From NCBI GenBank assembly GCA_902800795.1, contig CADCFQ010000008.1, forward strand, positions 26,790 through 90,789: DNA of 64,000 nucleotides, read 5' to 3'. Numbering within the stretch: the stretch's first letter is position 1; each line of letters opens with the position of its first letter. Positions 51,124 to 60,837 of this stretch are shown here, piece by piece. Position numbers and translations under genes: made by a program. The notes below the pieces were generated by a model. The model saw only the letters and a list, made by a program, of their open reading frames with translations. It made no database searches and was not told the origin of the DNA. The stretch comes from an uncultured Ruminococcus sp. GTDB lineage: Bacteria; Bacillota; Clostridia; Oscillospirales; Ruminococcaceae.

Positions 51124-52131
51124 TTGGCAGTAAAAACAACAGGTATCGAGATAATGGGCATAGGCAGATATCTGCCTGAAACGGTTGTTACCAACGAAGA
51201 TTTCACAAAGATCGTTGATACTTCGGACGAGTGGATAACCCAGAGAACGGGGATAAAGACACGCCATATCACAAACGGCGAGCCTACATATTATCTGGGG
51301 GCTCAGGCTGCAAAGGCAGCTCTTGAGGACGCAGGGATAAAGCCTGCTGATATCGACCTTATCATCGTCACGACCTGCACTCCCGATTACTACACTCCGT
51401 CCACAGCCTGCCTTATCCAGAGAGAGATAGGCGCTATCGGCTCGATGGCTATGGACATCAACTGTGCCTGCACAGGATTTGACTACGGCCTTGATATGGC
51501 AAGAAGATATCTGCTTGCAGAGGACGGCGTTGACACCGTGCTGCTGGTAGCTTCGGAGGAGCTTTCAAAGTTTACTGACTATCAGGACAGAGCAAGCTGC
51601 ATACTCTTCGGCGACGGCTCGGCTGCCTTTGTTCTTAAAAGAAAGAAGGAGACCCTCTACGCTTCGTTCCTGGGTGCTGACGGCACAGGAGCCGGATTCC
51701 TTGCCGCAAGGGCTCTGAAGTCCGAGAACGTGTTCAGAAAGAACGAAAAGGACTTCGATATGGATATGCCCGCTTCCCGTGAGCATTATCTTTATCAGGA
51801 CGGCAAAGAGGTATATAAGTTTGCCACCAAGACACTGGCATTTGCCGTTGTCAATGCCTGCGAAAAGGCAGGGATAAAGCCCGAAGAGCTGAGCGCTATC
51901 GTTCCTCATCAGGCTAATGTGAGGATAATCGAGACAGCTGCCAAGAACCTTGGAGTTTCCATGGACAAGATGGTGGTATATATCGACCGCTACGGCAACA
52001 CATCTTCCGCTTCTATCCCGATAGCTTTCATTGACGCTGTCAAGGAAGGCAGGATAAACAAAGGCGACAAGATATGCTTTGTGGGCTTCGGCGGCGGCCT
52101 TACCTATGCGGCTGTGATATTTGAATACTGA
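51124..52131 (+). CDS. fabH: Beta-ketoacyl-ACP synthase III
   Basis: The 335-aa enzyme starts fatty acid synthesis from acetyl-CoA and malonyl-ACP. The active cysteine lies in NCACTGFDYG, His in VPHQANVRI and Asn in YGNTSSASIP. The start is TTG at 51124, 8 nt after GGAGG; the frame continues upstream to 51082, but the codon gives the family N-terminus. It heads the fab cluster. Confidence 0.97.
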   Translation: MAVKTTGIEIMGIGRYLPETVVTNEDFTKIVDTSDEWITQRTGIKTRHITNGEPTYYLGAQAAKAALEDAGIKPADIDLIIVTTCTPDYYTPSTACLIQREIGAIGSMAMDINCACTGFDYGLDMARRYLLAEDGVDTVLLVASEELSKFTDYQDRASCILFGDGSAAFVLKRKKETLYASFLGADGTGAGFLAARALKSENVFRKNEKDFDMDMPASREHYLYQDGKEVYKFATKTLAFAVVNACEKAGIKPEELSAIVPHQANVRIIETAAKNLGVSMDKMVVYIDRYGNTSSASIPIAFIDAVKEGRINKGDKICFVGFGGGLTYAAVIFEY

Positions 52132-52132
52132 T

Positions 52133-52837
52133 ATGGCTTCCCGTGTTATTCATCTGGCCATAGCAGCAGAGCTTGCTGACAGGATAGGAGTAAAAGACAA
52201 GGAGCGGTTTTATTTCGGCCATGTCCTTCCGGATATGATACTGGGCGAATATGAAGTGAGACTTCCTTTAAAAAAGCAGAGCCACTTTTATACCCTGCTT
52301 CCAAGCAGCAGAAAGACCTACAACTTTTATCAGTTCTATGACGAGTATAAGGACAGACTGACGGATGACCTTTATCTTGGATATTATGTTCATCTTATAG
52401 AGGACAATATTTTCAGGAAATACCTTTACTACCGTGTGGGGCTGCTTATGAGGAGAGGTCAGAGAGAGCTTTTAGATGAGCTCTACCGTGACTATCACCT
52501 GCTCAATCCCCTGCTCCGGGAACGGTATGATATAAAGCTTCCGGTGGTTTTGGACGGCCTGGAAAACGAGGATATCTACAAGCGTTTCCCTTTTACGGTG
52601 GATGAATACCTGGAGGAGATGAAAAACGACCTTGAGGAAAGACCCGAGGGCGAGCTCGTTCATTTCACCGAGGAGCTTATTGATGAGTTTATAAATGAAT
52701 GCGTGGATGTCATCACAAAGGAGATGAGCTCGCTCAGAGAAAAGGGTGAGCACTACCTTAGTCTTGATGACTATTCGATAGAAAACTATTTTAAAGGAGT
52801 ACTTAGAAATGACAACTACAAAGACGAGGATAACTGA
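52133..52837 (+). CDS. Zinc-dependent phospholipase C-like hydrolase, unassigned
   Basis: The 234-aa protein has the pattern of zinc-dependent phospholipase C-like proteins: an early His (VIHLAIAAELADRIG), FYFGHVLPDMILG, SHFYTLLP and LGYYVHLIEDNIF. These look like metal ligands, but the substrate is unknown. No signal peptide, so it acts in the cytoplasm. It starts 1 nt after the fabH stop and overlaps fabK by 29 nt, hence it is tightly embedded in the fab operon. Confidence 0.8.
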   Translation: MASRVIHLAIAAELADRIGVKDKERFYFGHVLPDMILGEYEVRLPLKKQSHFYTLLPSSRKTYNFYQFYDEYKDRLTDDLYLGYYVHLIEDNIFRKYLYYRVGLLMRRGQRELLDELYRDYHLLNPLLRERYDIKLPVVLDGLENEDIYKRFPFTVDEYLEEMKNDLEERPEGELVHFTEELIDEFINECVDVITKEMSSLREKGEHYLSLDDYSIENYFKGVLRNDNYKDEDN

Positions 52838-53747
52838 GCTTCTGGGGATCAAGTATCCCATTATCCAGGGCGGTATGGCCTGGATAGCCGAGCACACACT
52901 TGCAAGCGCTGTTACAAACGCAGGCGGCCTTGGCCTTATCGCAGGCGGCTCCGCACCGATAGATTATCTGAGAGAGCAGATAAGACTTACAAAGGCGGCT
53001 GTTGACGGCAAGCCCTTCGGTGTGAACATAATGCTTATGAGCCCCAACGCCGAGGAGCTGGCACAGCTGGTCATCGACGAGGGCGTGCCTGTTGTTACAA
53101 CAGGTGCAGGCAACCCCGGAAAGTATATGGCTGCCTGGAAAGAAGCAGGCATCAAGGTGATACCCGTTGTTCCGTCAGTTGGTCTTGCCAAGAGAATGGA
53201 AAGAGCCGGCGCAGATGCCGTTGTGGCTGAGGGCACTGAGTCAGGCGGACATATAGGCGAGAACACTACCATGTGTCTCGTTCCTCAGGTCGTTGACGCT
53301 GTTGAGATACCTGTTATCGCAGCAGGCGGAATAGCAGACGGAAGAGGCATCGCCGCTTCCCTTATGCTGGGCGCTGAGGGCGTTCAGGTCGGAACAAGGT
53401 TTTTGGCGTGCGAGGAGTGTCAGATACACCCGACCTACAAGGAGCTGGTTGTTAAGGCAAAGGATACCGACAGCGTGGTAACAGGACGTTCCACAGGTCA
53501 CCCCTGCCGAAATGTGAAGACTAAGTTCTCGAAAAAGCTTGCAAGCGGCGAGATGAACGGAAGCATCACTCCCGACGAGTTCGAGGAGCTGACACTGGGT
53601 TCGCTTAGAAAGGCTGTTCAGGACGGCAACCTTGAAGAGGGCTCCTTCCTTTGCGGTGCTATCGCCGGAATGATAGAGGACGTAAAGCCTGCAAAGGATA
53701 TAATCGAAGAAGTGTTTGCCCAGGCAGAAGAGCTGCTGGGCAAGTGA
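52809..53747 (+). CDS. fabK: Enoyl-ACP reductase II (FabK-type)
   Basis: The 312-aa flavoprotein has GIKYPIIQGGMAWIAE, TGAGNPGKYMAAWKEAG, ESGGHIGENTTM, AAGGIADGRGIAA and GAEGVQVGTRFLA, as in FabK and nitronate-monooxygenase relatives. Context in a fab operon favours FabK, which performs the last reduction of each elongation cycle. No fabI or fabL is seen. AAAGGAGTACTTAGAA precedes the start. Confidence 0.94.
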   Translation: MTTTKTRITELLGIKYPIIQGGMAWIAEHTLASAVTNAGGLGLIAGGSAPIDYLREQIRLTKAAVDGKPFGVNIMLMSPNAEELAQLVIDEGVPVVTTGAGNPGKYMAAWKEAGIKVIPVVPSVGLAKRMERAGADAVVAEGTESGGHIGENTTMCLVPQVVDAVEIPVIAAGGIADGRGIAASLMLGAEGVQVGTRFLACEECQIHPTYKELVVKAKDTDSVVTGRSTGHPCRNVKTKFSKKLASGEMNGSITPDEFEELTLGSLRKAVQDGNLEEGSFLCGAIAGMIEDVKPAKDIIEEVFAQAEELLGK

Positions 53748-53764
53748 TAACGGAGGAAAGTAAA

Positions 53765-54499
53765 ATGGCAACAGCATTTATTACAGGTTCTGCAAGAGGT
53801 ATCGGTGCCGCTATCGCACTGAGACTTGCAAAGGACGGCTTCAACATCGCTCTCAACGATATCAGCGAGGCTATGTTTGAGGACAACGACATCATGGACA
53901 AGATCAAGGCAGAGGGCGTCGAGTGTGAGAGATTCATCTGTGACGTTTCAAGCTTTGCCGAGAGCGAGAAGACAGTAAAGGCTATCAAGGAGCGTTTCGG
54001 CTCGATCGATGTTCTCGTAAACAACGCAGGCATCACCCGTGACGGTCTGCTTGCCCGAATGAGCGAAGAGCAGTATGATATGGTGGTGGCTGTCAACCAG
54101 AAGAGCGTTTTCAATATGTCAAAATTCGTCGGCAATATAATGATGCGTCAGCGCTCCGGCAGGATAATAAACCTGGCTTCCGTAGCCGGCGTTTACGGCA
54201 ACCCCGGCCAGATGAACTACAGCGCCACAAAGGCCGCTATCATCGGTATGACAAAGACAGTTGCCAAGGAGCTTGGCTCCAGAGGTGTCACCTGCAATGC
54301 AGTGGCACCGGGATTTATAAAGACACCTATGACCGACAAGCTGACCGACGAGCAGAAGAATATGATGCTGGGCCAGATAGCTATGAAGCGCTTTGGCGAT
54401 GTTGAGGATATCGCAGGTGTGGTATCGTTCCTTGCTTCAAAGGACGCAGGCTATGTCACAGGTCAGGTCATCGAGATAAGCGGCGGCATAATGATGTGA
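53765..54499 (+). CDS. fabG: 3-oxoacyl-ACP reductase
   Basis: The 244-aa SDR enzyme has TGSARGIG, VLVNNAGITRDGLLARM, catalytic NLASVAGVYGNPGQMNYSAT with Ser-Tyr-Lys, and the C-terminal GQVIEISGGIMM. It reduces 3-oxoacyl-ACP with NADPH. ATG 53765 follows GGAGGAAAGTAAA, and a longer frame overlapping fabK is discarded. Confidence 0.96.
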   Translation: MATAFITGSARGIGAAIALRLAKDGFNIALNDISEAMFEDNDIMDKIKAEGVECERFICDVSSFAESEKTVKAIKERFGSIDVLVNNAGITRDGLLARMSEEQYDMVVAVNQKSVFNMSKFVGNIMMRQRSGRIINLASVAGVYGNPGQMNYSATKAAIIGMTKTVAKELGSRGVTCNAVAPGFIKTPMTDKLTDEQKNMMLGQIAMKRFGDVEDIAGVVSFLASKDAGYVTGQVIEISGGIMM

Positions 54500-54569
54500 T
54501 ATAAGCCGCAAAACAGCAGATGCCCTAAAACAGGTATCTGCTATCACTCTTAGTATAAGGAGAAAAGCA

Positions 54570-55805
54570 ATGAGCAGAAGAGTTGTTATCACCGGTATGG
54601 GTACCGTAAACCCGCTGGGAAAGAATGTGAATGAATTCTGGGAGAATATCAAGGCAAACAAGAACGGTCTTTCTTTTATAGACCAGTTCGATGCCTCGGA
54701 CTTCCCTGTAAAGATAGTAGGTGCTGTCAAGGACTTTGACAGCAGCGAATGGATAGACAAGAAGGAAGCAAAGAGAATGGACCGCTTCACTCAGTTTGCG
54801 GTCTGCTCGGCAAAGCAGGCTATGACACAGGCCGGCACAGACTTTGCTGATGTTGACGCTTTCAGGAAAGGCGTTATCATCGGTGTGGGCATAGGAGGTC
54901 TTAATCTGACCGAGACCGAAGTGAATAAGTTTGCTGAAAAAAAGGACAAGGTGTCCGTTTTCTTCATCCCTATGATGATAGGAAACATGGCAGCAGGCAC
55001 AGTCGCTATGCAGACAGGCTTCAAGGGCGATAACTTCTGCACCACAACAGCCTGCTCGTCGGCGACACACGCTATCGGCGAGGCTTTCAGAAAGATAAAG
55101 GACGGATATCTCGATGTTGCTCTCTGCGGCGGAGCAGAGGCTTGTATCTCTCGTTTTGCACTCAGCGGCTTTAATAATATGAAGGCGCTTTCCCGTGCCG
55201 AGGAGCTTGACAAGGCTTCCACTCCTTTCGATCTTGAGCGTCAGGGCTTTGTCCTGGGCGAGGGCGCAGGTGTACTGTGCCTTGAGGAATATGAGCACGC
55301 AAAGGCAAGAGGTGCCAATATCATAGCAGAGATCGCAGGCTACGGCGCAACAGGCGACGCTTACCACATGACAAGCCCCTCTCCCACAGGCGAGGCTGCT
55401 GCTCACGCTATGAAGTATGCTTATGAAGAAGCAGGTCTCAAGGCTGAGGATATAAGCTACATAAACGCTCACGGAACTTCCACAGGACTTAATGACAAGT
55501 ATGAGACAACAGCTATAAAGCTTGCTCTCGGCGAGGAGGCCGCAAGAAAGACAGTAGTCAACTCCACAAAGTCTATGATAGGCCACCTTCTCGGTGCGGC
55601 AGGAGCTGTTGAAGCTATCGTTACTGCCCTTTCCGTAAAAGAGGACTTTGTTCACAGGACTATAAACTATCATACCCCCGACCCCGAGTGTGACCTTGAT
55701 TATGCGGTGGACTCAAACCGTGAGATGACAGTCAAGGCTGCTCTTTCAAACTCGCTCGGCTTCGGCGGCCACAACGCAACTGTCTGCATCAAGAAGTGCG
55801 ACTAG
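54570..55805 (+). CDS. fabF: Beta-ketoacyl-ACP synthase II
   Basis: The 411-aa elongating synthase has the catalytic Cys in TTACSSATHAIGEA, the His in NAHGTSTGLND, and the second His in KSMIGHLLGAAGA. ITGMGTVNPLG begins it. AAGGAGAAAAGCA precedes the start. It lies downstream of fabG by 70 nt in the same unit. Confidence 0.97.
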   Translation: MSRRVVITGMGTVNPLGKNVNEFWENIKANKNGLSFIDQFDASDFPVKIVGAVKDFDSSEWIDKKEAKRMDRFTQFAVCSAKQAMTQAGTDFADVDAFRKGVIIGVGIGGLNLTETEVNKFAEKKDKVSVFFIPMMIGNMAAGTVAMQTGFKGDNFCTTTACSSATHAIGEAFRKIKDGYLDVALCGGAEACISRFALSGFNNMKALSRAEELDKASTPFDLERQGFVLGEGAGVLCLEEYEHAKARGANIIAEIAGYGATGDAYHMTSPSPTGEAAAHAMKYAYEEAGLKAEDISYINAHGTSTGLNDKYETTAIKLALGEEAARKTVVNSTKSMIGHLLGAAGAVEAIVTALSVKEDFVHRTINYHTPDPECDLDYAVDSNREMTVKAALSNSLGFGGHNATVCIKKCD

Positions 55806-55826
55806 ACCCGGATAAAGGAGAAAGCT

Positions 55827-56306
55827 ATGTCTAAGTTGGATTTTGATTTTACATTTGAAAATATCGAAAGGCTTGCTGATATCGTCAATGACAAGGAGCT
55901 CTCGGAGATAAGCCTTGAGGGCGGCGACGGCGTCAAGCTCACAATAAAGGGCAAGAAGAGCGTTCCTGCTCCCATGCCCCCTATGCCCCCTATGCCCCCC
56001 ATGGGTGCTCCTATGGCAGCGCCTGCGGCTATGCCTGTTCAGGCAGCAGCGGCTGCGCCTGCGGCTGACAGCGCAAAACAGGTAAAGGCTCCGATCGTCG
56101 GTACCTTCTATGCTGCGCCCTCACCCGACTCCAAGCCCTTTGTAAGTGTCGGCGACACTATCCACAAGGGCGACACTATCTACATAATCGAGTCGATGAA
56201 GGTTATGAGCGAGGTCCAGAGCGAAGTGGACGGCATTGTCAAGGAGATATGCGTGTCTAACGGCGACCCCGTTGAATATGACCAGACGGTAATGATACTG
56301 GAATAA
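55827..56306 (+). CDS. accB: Biotin carboxyl carrier protein of acetyl-CoA carboxylase
   Basis: The 159-aa protein has an N-terminal helical part, a Pro/Met/Ala-rich linker with repeated PMPP units, and the biotinyl domain with the biotin Lys in IESMKVMSEV and the thumb-like region. AAAGGAGAAAGCT precedes the start. It carries CO2 from AccC to AccAD. Confidence 0.96.
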   Translation: MSKLDFDFTFENIERLADIVNDKELSEISLEGGDGVKLTIKGKKSVPAPMPPMPPMPPMGAPMAAPAAMPVQAAAAAPAADSAKQVKAPIVGTFYAAPSPDSKPFVSVGDTIHKGDTIYIIESMKVMSEVQSEVDGIVKEICVSNGDPVEYDQTVMILE

Positions 56307-56309
56307 AAC

Positions 56310-56759
56310 ATGAAAAAGCGTATATCAAAGATCTGTTTTTATATCTGGGGGATCGGTTGGTTTTTCAAACTGATCGCTTGCTTTGCTACCGGCTTGCTGG
56401 TCTTTTCAGAGCATTATTCCGCTGTCTTGTATCTGAGCGGAAAGAACCTGTTTGAAGTATTTGGTGGGTTACTGCTAAGCCTGAGCACTATTGCCGTGAA
56501 TCTTGCGATCGTGGTAGCGTTTGATAAAATGCGCCAGAAAGACAGTATTGTTTTATGGACTTTGTGTACAGCTTATTCGGTTATGTTTATACCGTATTCT
56601 ATTTTTGTTCCCGATATTCTCGACGGATCAAGTCTTTTTCTGACCCCGACCTTGATACCGAACATTATCGTTGGGCTGCTTATGCTGTATGCAACGGCAG
56701 CGGACGTTTTTGGAAAAAATAACGATCAGGAGGATAATAATGGCAGTAGTGATGAATAA
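56310..56759 (+). CDS. Hypothetical membrane protein inserted in the fab operon
   Basis: The 149-aa protein has four membrane helices (FKLIACFATGLLVF, LLLSLSTIAVNLAIVV and others) and an acidic tail. It is more AT-rich than its neighbours and lacks a clear ribosome site, with only 3 nt after the accB stop. It overlaps fabZ by 20 nt. I do not recognise a family; an inserted gene of other origin is possible. Confidence 0.72.
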   Translation: MKKRISKICFYIWGIGWFFKLIACFATGLLVFSEHYSAVLYLSGKNLFEVFGGLLLSLSTIAVNLAIVVAFDKMRQKDSIVLWTLCTAYSVMFIPYSIFVPDILDGSSLFLTPTLIPNIIVGLLMLYATAADVFGKNNDQEDNNGSSDE

Positions 56760-57171
56760 AGAGCAGATAATGGAGGTCATCCCTCACAGAGACCCGTTTC
56801 TGCTTATAGATGAGGTAAATGAGATAGAGGTGGGCAAGAGCGTAAAGGCCACCAAGTATATCAAAGAGGATGATTTCTGGTTCAAGGGGCACTTCCCCGA
56901 GTATCCTGTTACTCCGGGTGTGCTCATGGTAGAGATGTGCGCCCAGGCGGGCGCTGTGGCTCTGCTCTCACTTCCCGAGAACAAGGGCAAGATAGGATTC
57001 TTCGGCGGCATCAATAACTGCAAGTTCCGCCGTCAGGTCGTTCCCGGCGACAAGCTGGATATCGAAGTTGAGATAATCAAGGTCAAGGGTCCTATCGGCG
57101 TCGGCAAGGCGACCGCTTCCGTTGACGGCCAGATGGCTGTCAAGGCCGAGATAACATTCGCTATCAAGTGA
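56740..57171 (+). CDS. fabZ: 3-hydroxyacyl-ACP dehydratase
   Basis: The 143-aa hot-dog enzyme has [13 protein letters not shown] and the catalytic pair in [19 protein letters not shown]. It removes water from 3-hydroxyacyl-ACP. ATG 56740 follows AGGAGGATAATA, while the longer frame inside the membrane-protein gene is excluded. It is flanked by accB and accC. Confidence 0.97.
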   Translation: MAVVMNKEQIMEVIPHRDPFLLIDEVNEIEVGKSVKATKYIKEDDFWFKGHFPEYPVTPGVLMVEMCAQAGAVALLSLPENKGKIGFFGGINNCKFRRQVVPGDKLDIEVEIIKVKGPIGVGKATASVDGQMAVKAEITFAIK

Positions 57172-57229
57172 TCCTTTGACCGATTTCAGCGTAAAGGGTC
57201 TTTACATAACAAATCACAAGGAGCATATT

Positions 57230-58585
57230 ATGTTCAAGAAAGTTCTTATTGCCAACAGAGGCGAGATCGCTGTAAGGATAATCAGGGCTTGCCGTGAGCT
57301 TGGCATACATACGGTGGCTGTTTATTCCTCTGCCGATAAAAATGCGCTCCACGCAGCCATTGCCGACGAGGCTGTCTGCATCGGTCCTGCGCCCAGCAAG
57401 GACAGCTATCTGAATGTCAGAGCGATAATCTCGGCCTGTGAGATAACAGGAGCTGAGGCTATCCATCCGGGATTCGGCTTTTTGTCCGAGAACGCCGAGT
57501 TTGCAAGAATGTGCGAGAAATGCGGCATCGTCTTTATAGGACCGAGAGCCGTTTCAATAGAGATGCTGGGCGACAAGGCCCAGGCAAAGGAGAGCATGAA
57601 GGAAGCCGGAGTGCCTGTTATCATGGGCTCTGACGGCGCTATCGCCAATATCCATGCGGCACACACCTTAGCCCGTGACCTTGGCTTCCCGGTGCTTATC
57701 AAGGCTTCTGCCGGCGGCGGCGGAAGGGGTATCAGGATAGTCAACAATGACGACGAGCTTGAGCCGATGATGAAGGCCGCAAGACAGGAAGCTCTCGCCT
57801 GCTTCGGGAATGACCAGGTGTATATGGAGAAGTTCATCCAGAACCCGAAGCATATCGAGATACAGATACTGGCCGACAACTACGGCGACGTTATCTGGCT
57901 GGGAGAGCGTGACTGCTCGATGCAGAGAAGAAACCAGAAGGTGCTTGAGGAAGCACCTTCCCCCGCAGGCTTTATGACGGACGACCTCAGAAAACGTATG
58001 GGCGAGGCCGCTGTGAGAGCCGCAAGAGTGTGCGGCTACCGCAACGCAGGAACCATTGAATTTCTGGTGGACAACGAAGGCAGCTTCTACTTTATGGAGA
58101 TGAACACCCGTATCCAGGTGGAGCATCCCGTTACCGAAGCTGTTACAGGGATAGACCTTGTAAAGCAGCAGCTGCTCATCGCCTCCGGCGAGCACCTGTC
58201 TATCAAGCAGGAAGACGTCAAGCTTTCCGGCCACTCTATCGAGTGCAGGATAAACGCAGAGAACCCGATGCTGGATTTCAGACCGTCACCGGGAACTATA
58301 AATTCGCTGTTCATTCCCGGCGGCCCCGGGATAAGAGTTGACACAGCAGCTTATCAGGGCTATGAGATACCGCCCCAGTATGACTCGATGATAGCAAAGC
58401 TCATCGTTCACGGCAAGGACAGGGACGAAGCCATAGCCAAGATGACCTGGGCGCTCTCAGAGTTCATTGTTGACGGAGTTGCGACCAATGTTGACTTCCA
58501 GCTGAAGCTGATCAGATGTCAGGAATTTTTAGACGGCAATTATGACAACGGTTTCCTTAACAGAACGAATATACTTGAAAAGTAG
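57230..58585 (+). CDS. accC: Biotin carboxylase subunit of acetyl-CoA carboxylase
   Basis: The 451-aa ATP-grasp enzyme has [20 protein letters not shown], the Gly-rich [13 protein letters not shown] loop, [15 protein letters not shown] and catalytic [12 protein letters not shown]. It carboxylates the biotin on AccB. CAAGGAGCATATT precedes ATG 57230. The 59-nt gap after fabZ holds no gene. Confidence 0.98.
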   Translation: MFKKVLIANRGEIAVRIIRACRELGIHTVAVYSSADKNALHAAIADEAVCIGPAPSKDSYLNVRAIISACEITGAEAIHPGFGFLSENAEFARMCEKCGIVFIGPRAVSIEMLGDKAQAKESMKEAGVPVIMGSDGAIANIHAAHTLARDLGFPVLIKASAGGGGRGIRIVNNDDELEPMMKAARQEALACFGNDQVYMEKFIQNPKHIEIQILADNYGDVIWLGERDCSMQRRNQKVLEEAPSPAGFMTDDLRKRMGEAAVRAARVCGYRNAGTIEFLVDNEGSFYFMEMNTRIQVEHPVTEAVTGIDLVKQQLLIASGEHLSIKQEDVKLSGHSIECRINAENPMLDFRPSPGTINSLFIPGGPGIRVDTAAYQGYEIPPQYDSMIAKLIVHGKDRDEAIAKMTWALSEFIVDGVATNVDFQLKLIRCQEFLDGNYDNGFLNRTNILEK

Positions 58586-58697
58586 ACCGGGCTGTTCATA
58601 AACCAAATAAAGCATAGCTATCCGACTCCCCTTTTCAGGGAGAGCGGAACAAAAAATACGACCCGCTGTCTGATACGGGGAGGGGGAACTAAGAAAA

Positions 58698-59579
58698 ATG
58701 CTCGAGGATCTTTTTTCTGTTGTCAAAGTAAGGTTCAACGGCGATAAAACAGAGGATGACAAAAAGAAGACCGATATCCCGAAGGGACTGCTGTTCAAGT
58801 GTCCCAGATGCCGAAATGTCACCTTTATGGAAGAGTTCAACAAGGCAGGCAAGGTCTGCCCCGAATGTAACTACCATTCAAGGCTGAGCGCAAAGGAAAG
58901 GCTGGATATAACGGTGGATAAGGGAAGCTTCGAGGAATTCGATGCCAGGATGATATCGAAAAACCCGATAGACTTTCCGGATTACAATAAAAAACAGCTC
59001 CAGATGAGAGAAAAAACCGGCCTGAAAGACGCCGTTCTCACGGGAAAGGCTCTTATCAGAGGCGAAGAGTGTATCATCATCGTTATGGATTCAAACTTTA
59101 TGATGGCTTCTATGGGAAGTGTCGTGGGCGAGAAGATAACCAGAGCGATAGAGTATGCCACCGAGAACAGGCTGCCCGTTGTGGCTTTCACAGCCTCAGG
59201 CGGAGCCAGGATGCAGGAGGGTATCGTTTCCCTTATGCAGATGGCCAAGACCAGCGGAGCTATAGCCAGACACAACGAAGCCGGGCTTCTCTACACTGTT
59301 GTTATGACCGACCCTACCACAGGCGGTGTCACCGCTTCCTTTGCGTCCCTCGGAGATATAATCATCGCCGAGCCGAAGGTGCTCATAGGGTTTGCAGGCA
59401 GACGTGTTATCGAGGGCACCATCAAGCAGAAGCTGCCGGACGACTTCCAGTCGGCGGAATTTATGCTTGAAAACGGCTTTGTTGATATGATCGTTGAAAG
59501 AAAGTCTATGAGAAGAGTTCTTTCAAACCTTCTCAAGATACACAGGCTTTCCGGAAAGGGGGCAGGAGCCGATGAATGA
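58698..59579 (+). CDS. accD: Acetyl-CoA carboxylase carboxyltransferase beta subunit
   Basis: The 293-aa protein has an N-terminal zinc ribbon (FKCPRCRNVTF and VCPECNYHSR) and the crotonase-like carboxyltransferase core with ASGGARMQEG and IAEPKVLIGFAGRRVI. It pairs with AccA. GGGAGGGGGAAC precedes the start. It overlaps accA by 8 nt. Confidence 0.97.
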   Translation: MLEDLFSVVKVRFNGDKTEDDKKKTDIPKGLLFKCPRCRNVTFMEEFNKAGKVCPECNYHSRLSAKERLDITVDKGSFEEFDARMISKNPIDFPDYNKKQLQMREKTGLKDAVLTGKALIRGEECIIIVMDSNFMMASMGSVVGEKITRAIEYATENRLPVVAFTASGGARMQEGIVSLMQMAKTSGAIARHNEAGLLYTVVMTDPTTGGVTASFASLGDIIIAEPKVLIGFAGRRVIEGTIKQKLPDDFQSAEFMLENGFVDMIVERKSMRRVLSNLLKIHRLSGKGAGADE

Positions 59580-60378
59580 GCTGACAGCCTGCCAGAGACT
59601 CGATCTTATCAGGCACAAGGACAGACCGACTATAAGAGATTATATCCCCCTCCTGTTCGATAATTTCTATGAGCTCCACGGTGACAGGCTCTTCGGAGAC
59701 GACGGCGCTATTCTTGGCGGCATAGGATATTTTAAAGGCACCCCTGTGACCGTTATCGCTGAGGTAAAGGGCAGGAACCTCGAGGAGAACAAGGCCTGCA
59801 ACTTTGCTATGCCCCACCCCGAGGGCTACCGAAAGGCGCTGAGGCTCGCAAGACAGGCCGAGAAATTCCACAGGCCGGTGATATGCTTTATAGATACTCC
59901 CGGAGCCTTCTGCGGTATAGATGCCGAACAGCACGGACAGGGCGAGGCTATTGCCAGAAACATTATGGAATTTATGACCATCAAGACTCCTATCATATCG
60001 ATAATACTCGGAGAGGGCGGCTCCGGCGGAGCGCTGGCGCTTGGAGTATGCGATGAGCTGGCTATGCTGGAAAATGCGATCTACTCAGTCATCTCGCCCA
60101 GAGGCTTTGCAAGCATCCTCTGGAAAGACCCTTCCAGAGAGCGTGAGGCCTGCGATATCATGAAGATAACCGCCGAGGATCTGGTAAGACTTAAAGTCTG
60201 TGACCACATCATCGACGAGGCCGAGGGCGGAGCGCATAACGACGCTCAGCTGACGGCGGAAAACATCAGTGAGTATATTTCTCAGGCTCTTGAAAGAAAA
60301 TTTAAAAAAGGGCTTGACGAATTGCTAAATCAACGCTATAATAAGTTTAGAACTGTGGGCGAGTTCTCGGAGGGGTAA
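59572..60378 (+). CDS. accA: Acetyl-CoA carboxylase carboxyltransferase alpha subunit
   Basis: The 268-aa protein has the core IDTPGAFCGIDAEQHGQGEA and GEGGSGGALALG, and DRPTIRDYIPLLFDNFYELHGDR near the start, as in AccA. It is shorter than E. coli AccA because the N-terminal extension is absent, which is usual in Firmicutes with split AccAD. It ends 60 nt before acpP. Confidence 0.97.
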   Translation: MNELTACQRLDLIRHKDRPTIRDYIPLLFDNFYELHGDRLFGDDGAILGGIGYFKGTPVTVIAEVKGRNLEENKACNFAMPHPEGYRKALRLARQAEKFHRPVICFIDTPGAFCGIDAEQHGQGEAIARNIMEFMTIKTPIISIILGEGGSGGALALGVCDELAMLENAIYSVISPRGFASILWKDPSREREACDIMKITAEDLVRLKVCDHIIDEAEGGAHNDAQLTAENISEYISQALERKFKKGLDELLNQRYNKFRTVGEFSEG

Positions 60379-60438
60379 AGGCTTCCGGGAGAGCAAACGC
60401 AGATCTGCCACTATTTTAAGAAATGGAGGGAAAGAAAA

Positions 60439-60672
60439 ATGGTATTTGATAAGGTAAGTGAGATCATCGTTGACCAGCTCGAGTGCGAGAAGGACGAGGT
60501 GACTATGGAGGCTTCCATCACCGAGGATCTCGGCGCTGATTCTCTCGACGTTGTCGATCTCGTAATGAGCATCGAGGAAAGCTTTGACGTTGAGATCCCC
60601 GACGAGGATGTTGAGGGCATCAAGACTGTTGGCGATATCGTTAAGTATATTGAGAGCAAGGTTGAGGAATAA
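60439..60672 (+). CDS. acpP: Acyl carrier protein
   Basis: The 77-aa acidic four-helix protein has the phosphopantetheine Ser in [13 protein letters not shown], then [11 protein letters not shown] and a short final helix. It carries acyl chains for all fab enzymes of the operon and is last in it. GGAGGGAAAGAAAA precedes the start. Confidence 0.97.
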   Translation: MVFDKVSEIIVDQLECEKDEVTMEASITEDLGADSLDVVDLVMSIEESFDVEIPDEDVEGIKTVGDIVKYIESKVEE

Positions 60673-60685
60673 TTTAATGATAAAA

Positions 60686-60717
60686 GCTGCTCCCTTTTTT
60701 TGGGGAGCAGTTTTTTT
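60686..60717 (+). terminator. Terminator of the fab operon
   Basis: CTGCTCCC pairs with GGGAGCAG over a T-rich loop, followed by seven T residues. Confidence 0.92.
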
Positions 60718-60749
60718 GTCCTTTTAATTGTAAACGTTTCGTGAACGCA

Positions 60750-60779
60750 TTGTCATATAGCTTTTTTGCTGCGTATATA
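60750..60779 (+). promoter_or_regulatory. Possible promoter opposing the small ORF
   Basis: TTGTCA (60750-60755) and TATATA (60774-60779) are 18 bp apart on the plus strand. The transcript would run into the hairpin at 60838 and be antisense to the small minus-strand frame. A cre-like TGTAAACGTTTC lies just upstream. Confidence 0.45.
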
Positions 60780-60824
60780 TAAACAGAAAGGCAAAGACAA
60801 CAAACAGATAAAAACTTTCTTCAT
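60753..60824 (-). CDS. Possible 23-residue hydrophobic peptide
   Basis: From ATG 60824 the minus strand reads MKKVFICLLSLPFCLYIRSK and ends in KAI before a TGA at 60753. A strong ribosome site, AAGGAAGG, lies about 4-11 nt upstream. A hydrophobic core with a basic start and end is typical of type I toxin peptides and of signal peptides. It could equally be the decayed start of a lost secreted protein gene. It lies in a 377-nt gap between acpP and the Nudix gene; see the findings. Confidence 0.35.
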   Translation of the reverse strand: MKKVFICLLSLPFCLYIRSKKAI

Positions 60825-60837
60825 ATAACCTTCCTTA

